From Morinoia aosen (taxonomy: Eukaryota > Arthropoda > Malacostraca > Amphipoda > Talitridae): a stretch of 64,000 nt of DNA. Position 1 is the stretch's first letter, and the number at the start of each line of letters is the position of its first letter. Shown here piece by piece: positions 57,233 to 64,000 of the stretch. The translations under genes were made by a program, and so were the position numbers. The notes beneath the pieces are model-generated. The model was given only the letters and a program-made list of their open reading frames with translations. It did no database searches and was not told the origin of the DNA. The stretch spans positions 29,751,422 to 29,815,421 of the forward strand of contig CM059570.1 of assembly GCA_030386875.1 (NCBI GenBank), in the 5' to 3' direction.

Positions 57233-58410
57233 TTTGCAGCTTGAACTCCGCGATGATCAGCACAAAATTTTTTTTTTTTTTCAATCTATCTATTTGCAGT
57301 TGCAACTCACGACGCACTACACTGAACCTCTAATTTTTACGATAAATACTGGTTACCCAGCCTAACGACAAAAAAAAAAAAATTTTCGGGTGTATCCAAG
57401 AGAGGAAATATGAGGGCCCCACTGGCAAAAATTACCGAAATGCGGACTCTCGTGCGTAGGGCATCAAATCATAAGTCAGGAGGGAATCTCCTTACCAAAT
57501 ACCGTTAATTAAAACGAGTCCTATACCAGCACAACTTTGCGTAACTATTTACGTTAATCGTTCCCTCAATTTGCAATATTACTCGTACATATTCCTTTAA
57601 CTGTCTCTAGTTCAGCCCAAGACACACAAAAATATTATATATTTTCTTTGAACAACAGAATAACTTTTATGTGGAGTGTTGATCTCTTCCCCAAACACCG
57701 ATAAGGAGCGACCGACAAAATGCGGACTTGGTACGTATTATTTCTTTCCTAGGGAACACACGAACATTTAAATGGATGTTTCTACAGACGGATCGTTGGT
57801 TTACCCCCAATAACGGAGTAGAAAGACACAATAATATCTATTTGCAAACTAGATTTGCACGAACAATCCCTAAATTTGCAATCCTGCTCACAACACAATG
57901 TTCACCCAATATGTACCTAATTTACAACACAAAGAGCACGAGAATCAAATGTTTCTTCCGCAGACATAAAAAACAGTACTATTCCTAAAGAATCTTCGAT
58001 GCTTCTACTTTTCAGGTGCAGCAATCCCTACCAAATTGAAATGCACTTTCTTTTGGCTTTCTCGCGCTCAAGGACTGGCTGTAAGGTTTTATGGCTTGGT
58101 CCGCTTCTAATCTCACAGAAAATGACACTTCCTGGCTGCACCGCGATATGCGCAATATCTGTTAGGGGCTACACTCACACGACGTACATCGAACAGAGAA
58201 CAATAAATAAGTAAGAATGTGCAGTTGAAGACATACGCAGAAATGAAATGAAATGGTGTTTACTTACAGTTTTTTGTTGATCTTGGACGCCGCTGCTCGC
58301 TGCTCTGGATGGGTTGTTTCTTCTTTCCTGTGCTCTTTCTTTCTTGTTTTCCGTGTCACCGCCTAGTATCTCTAACCATTTACTCTCTCTCCTTCTCTCA
58401 GATCGGGAAG
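57233..58410 (-). other. Leader region of the Gypsy element
   Basis: Non-coding DNA between the primer site and the gag ATG. It includes two long A/T runs near 57270 and 57370. No gene is seen on either strand. Confidence 0.7.
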
Positions 58411-58428
58411 CTTACACCGCTGGCTCCA
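58411..58428 (-). promoter_or_regulatory. Putative primer-binding site
   Basis: One base after the 5' LTR the - strand reads TGGAGCCAGCGGTGTAAG. The TGG start fits the CCA end of a tRNA. I could not match the rest to a known tRNA end, so the primer is not identified. Confidence 0.5.
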
Positions 58429-58429
58429 C

Positions 58430-59781
58430 TGAATGAGTCGGGTTTTTCTTCCGCTCTCTTTTGCCTTATGGCCTTAAAGTTCATTTAATCCGCGTCAATC
58501 ATGAAGTATATGATGATTTATAGTGAAGACACATCTGACAATACTATGTAATTCGGGTTATTTTCTGCCCGCTCCAAAGCTTAAGTGTCTTTCAGTCATC
58601 TGCTGTTACTTTTCTGACAGACTCGCTCGGCAGAGCGTTACGTAATCATTTAGGGGTTAAGAGAGGTAGCGCTGATAGCTGCCACCACGAGGCGTATAGA
58701 TAGCCTCGACTAAAATTAAAGGATTGGTTACGTTAACTCAGATTGTCAATTTGGTAGCGATGGCTTATGGCCGGCACGTGTTTCTTATGCCCCTTTCGAG
58801 AGAGATGAGAGAGAGGATATATACGAGGCCCAGGTTTTTTCATTTATTGAGGGGAAGGCAAGTACGGATGGCAAGAGCACACGAGGTAAAAACACATATA
58901 AAATTTCGGGGGACAATACGACAATCACCTCACGATCTTCCTTCGATCGATTTCTCACGACAACAGACTGTGTACAAACAGCCAACACACGAGCCAAGAA
59001 ATGTGCAACCACCGAAAGGCTGAGCCAAGGTAAGCGTATAGCAAACGCTTGAAATTATGCGCCCTCAAACAAGTCCAAGGATTATCGTTGATCGTGCCAC
59101 GCTTTACTCGAACACAGCCTCTAAATTCAACACTTGCCGATATGGGCCTTTACTATCAACTCAAATTCCTAAGTATCAAAACCGGCTGTTCGTCTTAATC
59201 CTCAACTGAACTCTAGAACGTCCGTTCACGACCACGGCTCTACACCGTCTGTCCTTTCCCGACTACCGCTCCGCACCAAGTGCCCTCCACTCGTCCTACT
59301 CCAATCCTGCTCGGACAGTGCTCACCCCTCCCAAAGGGGAGGGGGGGGTCACTGCACGAGCCGGGCAGCAACGGGGCGAGAAGGTTCTGAGCTTCGCCTC
59401 CCTCCACCCAACCGGGGTGCGGCTGGGGGAGAGGGGTCCGGTCTCATGCCCCTGCCCGCCTCCCGTTACGGCAATTAAACGATGGTCCGCGGGACGGCGA
59501 GACTAAACTCAGCGCTCTGCGCCGTCGTATGAGGTTCCCACATTTTATAGTGCTGCGGTTGCCTAGGCCCGAGCGTCGAATTATCAGATTTAATGCGGGG
59601 AAGATTTCTCTTCTGAGAACATCCCCGATATATATTTCCCAAGACCATAGCACGAAAGCCGGTCGTTATTTTATGACCCGTGTAATATGAGATCCAGCCT
59701 TCACATCAATTATACTTTTTCGCTCGGCAACGCCAACGGCAAAGATGGGATGAATCTGACTTCATACCCTGACTTTATACA
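58430..59781 (-). repeat. 5' LTR of the Gypsy element (1352 bp)
   Basis: TG...CA borders when read on the - strand. It is near-identical to the other LTR and should carry the element's promoter and polyadenylation signals, which I did not locate with confidence. Confidence 0.96.
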
Positions 59782-59975
59782 CAGAACATATTAACATCTT
59801 CTCCAATTTTTAGTTTTTTTCCTGAACTTTTTTGTTGAGTTCCTATTATTTTCAGGTGGGAACAGACCCAGAGCAGATTTTCCGCGTTTCCTTCACTCTA
59901 TGCTAAGTGGAACTTTCCTCATTCCTCCCTTCAAAACACCTTTGTTGTGGTTAGGGAAACTTAAACTAACATCTT
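59782..59975 (+). repeat. Target duplicate CAGA and right half of dispersed repeat X, copy k
   Basis: CAGA (59782-59785) repeats the left flank. It is followed by ACATCTTCTCCAATTTTTAG, TCAGGTGGGAACAGACCC, TTTTCCGCGTTTCC and CTTTGTTGTGGTTAGGGAAA, the right part of family X (long form). Confidence 0.75.
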
Positions 59976-59983
59976 TTCTGTCA

Positions 59984-60121
59984 ATCTCACCATTAAAAGC
60001 AATCACATTTCCCCATTAACAACTGATGACATGTTGCAGGTGCCGTGCATTAATCTAATCCATTAATGTCACCATGTAAATCATGAACATTTCCCCATTA
60101 ACAGCTGAGGGCATGTTGCAG
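59984..60121 (+). repeat. 82-bp tandem duplication of the 3' splice-site region
   Basis: CATTTCCCCATTAACAACTG with ATGTTGCAGGTGCCGTG ends at about 60046. The same sequence, CATTTCCCCATTAACAGCTG with ATGTTGCAGGTGACGTG, ends at about 60128, an offset of 82 bp. The second copy is the acceptor of the dpr-like exon. The first is a decoy with an intact TTGCAG/GTG. Confidence 0.85.
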
Positions 60122-60199
60122 GTGACGTGGATGCGCATGCGCGATCTCCACATCCTGACGGTTGCGCTCGTCACGTACTCCGCGGACGAGAGATTCCAG
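60122..60199 (+). CDS. dpr: dpr-family exon, middle of the immunoglobulin domain
   Basis: Acceptor ATGTTGCAG ends at 60121 and donor CAG/GTATTT begins at 60200. The 78 bases are 26 whole codons reading VTWMRMRDLHILTV then ALVTYSADERFQ. This is the C-strand Trp and the W[IM]RxRDLHILTVxxxTY[ST]xDxRF signature that marks Dpr Ig domains. Most Drosophila members have G where this has A after LTV. It joins the exon at 40597-40742 in phase 0. The following exon, with the second Ig Cys (YECQ region), is not in the window, so it lies beyond 64000 or at a place I did not recognise. Confidence 0.9.
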
Positions 60200-60269
60200 G
60201 TATTTATTTCTCTGCGTAAATTTAACCCTTTACCGTGTCAAAGTGTATTTTAAAATTCACTTTCACAAA

Positions 60270-60845
60270 CAGCTGGAATATCTTTTATTCCTAGTGAAAT
60301 TTGTGCCCTAACATATTTTATTCCTTATGAAACTAGTGCCCTAATATAGTTTATTCCTAATGAAATTTGTGCCCTAAAATATTTTATTCCTTGTGAAATT
60401 TATGCCCTAATATAGTTTAGTCCATGGGAAATTTATGCCCTAATATAGTTTAGTCCATGGGAAATTTGTGCCCTAATATAGTTTATTCCTCATGAAATTT
60501 GTGCCCTAATATATTTTATTCCTAATGAAATTTGTGCCCTAATATATTTTATTCCTTATGAAATTTGTGCCCTAATATAGTTTATTCCTTATGAAATTTG
60601 TGCCCTAATATAGTTTATTCCTTATGAAATTTGTGCCCTAATATATTTTATTCCTAATGAAATTTGTGCCCTAATATAGTTTATTCCTTATGAAATTTGT
60701 GCCTTAATATAGTTTATTCCTTGTGAAATTTGTGCCCTAATATATTTTATTCCATGTGAAATTTGTGCCCTAATATATTTTATTCCATGTGAAATTTGTG
60801 CCCTAATATAGTTTATTCCTTGTAAAATTAGTGCCCTAATGTGTT
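60270..60845. repeat. 33-bp tandem array, about 17 copies
   Basis: TTTATTCCTTATGAAATTTG plus TGCCCTAATATAG repeats. Variants are CTAATG, CATGGG, CATGTG and TTGTG after ATTC. It starts only about 70 bp after the donor of the dpr-like exon. Confidence 0.96.
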
Positions 60846-60964
60846 CGAAGTTCATTGTCGAGTGGCAGTCACATCTTCGTTTTGATGTCGATGACTAAAT
60901 GAAGTCGATGACAGTTTAATGATGGTGGTTGTGAAGACGTTAATTTGAATACAAAATGCAGACG

Positions 60965-61050
60965 TTAAAAGGCTTAGTGTTATGGAGTGTAGCTTCCCCC
61001 TTCCTCTCTTTGGATTACCTGTGTTGCGGATAGAGAGGCTCAAAATAACA
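60965..61050 (+). repeat. Dispersed repeat X, copy l (right end only)
   Basis: GCTTCCCCCTTCCTCTCTTT, GGATTACCTGTGTTGCGGAT and AGAGAGGCTCAAAATAAC correspond to the last 80 bp of the family. Confidence 0.65.
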
Positions 61051-61109
61051 TCTAATCGAAGTATTAGGGAGTGTGGCCACCGAGGCCTAGATCATCAAGA
61101 GCTTTTGCT

Positions 61110-62282
61110 TTTCATGGTTAACCCTCGAGGGTTTGACGCTCTGAGACCAGTGTTTCTTCCGCCTGGGAAAATAGAAGCCTCGAGGTTTGGCGCTCTGAGA
61201 CCGGTGTTTCTTCCGCCTGGGAAAATAAAAGCCTCGAGGTTTGACGCTCTGAGACCGGTGTTTCTTCCGCATGGGAAAAATAGAGACCTCGAAGGCTTGA
61301 CGCTCTGAGACCGGTGTTTCTTCCGCTTGGGAAAATAGAAGCCTCGAAGGTTCGACGCTCTGAGACCGGTGTTTCTTCCGCCTGGGAAAAATAGAAACCT
61401 CGAAGGTTCGACGCTCTGAGACCGGTGTTTCTTCCGCGTGGGAAAAATAGAAACCTCGAGGGTTCGACGCTCTGAGACCGGTGTTTCTTCCGCCTGGGAA
61501 AATAGAAGCCTCGAGGGTTCGACGCTCTGAGACCGGTGTTTCTTCCGCGTGGGAAAAATAGAAACCTCGAGGGTTCGACGCTCTGAGACCGGTGTTTCTT
61601 CCGCCTGGGAAAATAGAAGCCTCACGGGTTTGACGCTCTGAGACCGGTGTTTCTTCCGCCTGGGAAAATAAAAGCCTCACGGGTTTGACGCTCTGAGACC
61701 GATGTTTCTTCCGCCTGGGAAAATAGAAGCCTCACGGGTTTGACGCTCTGAGACCGGTGTTTCTTCCGCCTGGGAAAATAAAAGCCTCGAGGTTTGACGC
61801 TCTGAGACCGGTGTTTCTTCCGCATGGGAAAAATAGAGACCTCGAAGGCTTGACGCTCTGAGACCGGTGTTTCTTCCGCTTGGGAAAATAGAAGCCTCGA
61901 AGGTTCGACGCTCTGAGACCGGTGTTTCTTCCGCCTGGGAAAAATAGAAACCTCGAAGGTTCGACGCTCTGAGACCGGTGTTTCTTCCGCGTGGGAAAAA
62001 TAGAAACCTCGAGGGTTCGACGCTCTGAGACCGGTGTTTCTTCCGCCTGGGAAAATAGAAGCCTCGAGGGTTCGACGCTCTGAGACCGGTGTTTCTTCCG
62101 CGTGGGAAAAATAGAAACCTCGAGGGTTCGACGCTCTGAGACCGGTGTTTCTTCCGCCTGGGAAAATAGAAGCCTCGAGGGTTCGACGCTCTGAGACCGG
62201 TGTTTCTTCCGCCTGGGAAAAATAGAAGCCTCGAGGGTTTGGCGCTCTGAGACCGGTGTTTCTTCCGCGTGGGAAAATAGAA
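61110..62282. repeat. 55-56-bp tandem array, about 21 copies, with a 553-bp block duplication
   Basis: Each unit contains GACGCTCTGAGACCGGTGTT, TCTTCCGCCTGGGAAAATAG and AAGCCTCGAGGGTT. The ordered variants from 61221 (GAAAATAAAAGCC, then GCATGGG, GCTTGGG, GCGTGGG) recur in the same order from 61774. Long - frames of 176-231 codons are repeat by-products. Confidence 0.96.
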
Positions 62283-62559
62283 ATTGCTTTAATTTTCAAT
62301 GCGCTATTAACAGGCACTGGAAGTAAGTGTCATTGTATCGAGGAATTAATTATGAGGTAGTGGAATGAAACGTTCGGTATTTGACGCATCAATTTGAGGG
62401 GAATATAACATAGACTGGTGTGAAACTTGACTGGTGTGAAATGCAACCTTTTATGAAACTTGGCTGTGTTAGAATTTGACTAGTGTAAGATTTGGTTGTT
62501 TTAAATAAGATTGGTATAAAATTTTGAAAGGATATATTATGACACCTAAAATATAGCCT

Positions 62560-63878
62560 AGTATATAATTTGTCTGGTATAAAATATGGCCTAGTATATA
62601 ATTTGTCCGGTATAAAATATGGCCTAGTTTATAATTTGTGTGGTACAAAATATGGCCTAGTATATAATTTGTGTGGTATAAAATATGGCCTAGTATATAA
62701 TTTGTGTGGTATAAAATATGGCCTAGTATATAATTTGTCCGGTATAAAATATGGCCTAGTTTATAATTTGTGTGGTACAAAATATGGCCTAGTATATAAT
62801 TTGTGTGGTACAAAATATGGCCTAGTATATAATTTGTGTGGTATAAAATATGGCCTAGTATATAATTTGTGTGGTATAAAATATGGCCTAGTATATAATT
62901 TGTGTGGTATAAAATATGGCCTAGTTTATAATTTGTGTGGTACAAAATATGGCCTAGTATATAATTTGTGTGGTATAAAATATGGCCTAGTATATAATTT
63001 GTGTGGTATAAAATATGGCCTAGTATATAATTTGTCCGGTATAAAATATGGCCTAGTATATAATTTGTCCGGTATAAAATATGGCCTAGTATATAATTTG
63101 TCCGGTATAAAATATGGCCTAGTTTATAATTTGTGTGGTATAAAATATGGCCTAGTATATAATTTGTGTGGTATATAATATGGCCTAGTATATAATTTGT
63201 GTGGTATAAAATATGGCCTAGTATATAATTTGTGTGGTATAAAATATGGCCTAGTATATAATTTGTGTGGTATAAAATATGGCCTAGTATATAATTTGTG
63301 TGGTATAAAATATGGCCTAGTATATAATTTGTCCGGTATAAAATATGGCCTAGTATATAATTTGTCTGGTATAAAATATGGTCTAGTATATAATTTGTAT
63401 GGGTATAAAATATGGCCTAGTATATAATTTGTCCGGTATAAAACATGGCCTAGTATATAATTTGTCTGGGTATAAAATATGGCCTAGTATATAATTTGTC
63501 TGGGTATAAAATATGGCCTAGTATATAATTTGTCCGGTATAAAATATGGCCTAGTTTATAATTTGAGTGGTATAAAATATAGCTTAGTATATAATTTGTC
63601 TGGTATAAAATATGGCCTAGTATATAGTTTGTCCGGTATAAAATATGGCCTAGTGTATAATTTGTCCGGTATAAAATATGGCCTTGTATATAATTTGTCT
63701 GGGTATGAAATATGGCCTAGTATATAATTTGTCTGGGTATAAAATATGGCCTAGTATATAATTTGTCCGGTATAAAATATGGCCTAGTATATAATTTGTG
63801 TGGTATAAAATATAGCTTAGTACATAATTTGTCTGGGTATAAAATATGGCCTAGTATATAATTTGTCTGGTATAAATG
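62560..63878. repeat. 33-bp tandem array, about 39 copies
   Basis: TATAATTTGTGTGGTATAAA plus ATATGGCCTAGTA repeats. TGTCCGG, TGTCTGG and GGTACAAA variants occur. One-base insertions (CTGGGTATAAA) cluster at the right half. The 11-residue cycle YNLCGIKYGLV in the open frames is a by-product of the 33-bp period. Confidence 0.97.
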
Positions 63879-64000
63879 CAGCTGGTATACCGGCTCAGAC
63901 TACATTCTCTGTTATTGGGTGCTCGTGGAACTCCGGACAAATTTTATTTTGAGATTGGGCGTCTAATGGTAAAATGTTGAAAGATCTCGGTGATGCGTAC
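63879..64000. other. Unique end of the window
   Basis: About 120 bp of non-repetitive sequence. Nothing is recognised. Confidence 0.5.

Larger units (their letters stand above)
48676..59781 (-). mobile_element. Ty3/Gypsy LTR retrotransposon, 11.1 kb, recent insertion
   Basis: In element order on the - strand it has a 5' LTR (58430-59781), a possible primer site, a 1.2-kb leader, gag, a -1 frameshift site, protease-RT, RNase H-integrase, a 2.8-kb 3' region with one small ORF, a purine tract and a 3' LTR. The order protease-RT-RNase H-integrase defines Ty3/Gypsy. No envelope-like frame was seen. The CAGA target duplication is intact. It lies antisense within the dpr-like intron and splits a family X copy. 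LTR divergence near 0.4% implies a young insertion. The pol frame is broken once, so this copy should not make a complete Pol. Confidence 0.95.
40743..60121 (+). other. dpr-like intron, about 19.4 kb
   Basis: It runs from donor GTGGGC to acceptor TTGCAG and is phase 0. It contains tandem arrays, an inverted-repeat element, family X copies and an antisense 11.1-kb Gypsy element, which accounts for more than half of its length. No other Ig exon was recognised in it. Confidence 0.8.

Noticed and set aside
48676..59781. Envelope gene that would make the Gypsy element an errantivirus
   Set aside because: No frame with a signal peptide, fusion region or membrane anchor was seen between pol and the 3' LTR.

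Overview
The window is animal nuclear DNA, most likely from an arthropod. It has no operons, very little coding sequence, and many transposable elements and minisatellites. The arthropod call rests on two exons of a dpr-family (neuronal immunoglobulin) gene on the + strand, plus mariner-like, hAT-like, non-LTR and Ty3/Gypsy elements of invertebrate type. I cannot name the species.

Host gene content is small. A dpr-like gene has one exon at 40597-40742 and its in-phase next exon at 60122-60199. The exons join as residues ...LGDRS / VTWMRMRDLHILTV... across an intron of about 19.4 kb. Earlier and later exons of this gene are not recognised here. A possible first coding exon with a signal peptide lies on the - strand at 10917-10994.

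Layout. 1-1084: short tandem arrays. 1085-8043: a 6.96-kb hAT-like insertion with 17-bp terminal inverted repeats and an 8-bp target duplication, sitting inside a G-rich 28-bp minisatellite that resumes at 8044 and runs to 10802. The insertion itself contains a truncated non-LTR element and two degenerate mariner-like elements. 10.8-38 kb: an almost unbroken series of unrelated minisatellites, with periods from 3 to about 60 bp. The largest is a 3.8-kb AT-rich 26-bp array at 18.5-22.3 kb. Between the arrays lie copies of one dispersed repeat, called family X here, all in the same orientation. 40.6-60.2 kb: the dpr intron, holding more arrays, an inverted-repeat element and an 11.1-kb Ty3/Gypsy retrotransposon on the - strand (48676-59781). 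60.2-64 kb: three more arrays.

The Gypsy element is young: I count five substitutions and one 2-base length difference between its 1.35-kb LTRs. It keeps a 4-bp target duplication, a purine tract, a possible primer site, gag, a canonical A AAA AAC slippery heptamer directly before the gag stop, protease-RT, and RNase H-integrase. A one-base frameshift at the RT/RNase H border splits pol. It inserted into a family X copy.

By my own tally of array spans, about a third of the window is tandem repeat. Most long open frames here are by-products of these arrays and are not listed as genes. No tRNA, rRNA or CRISPR locus was recognised.
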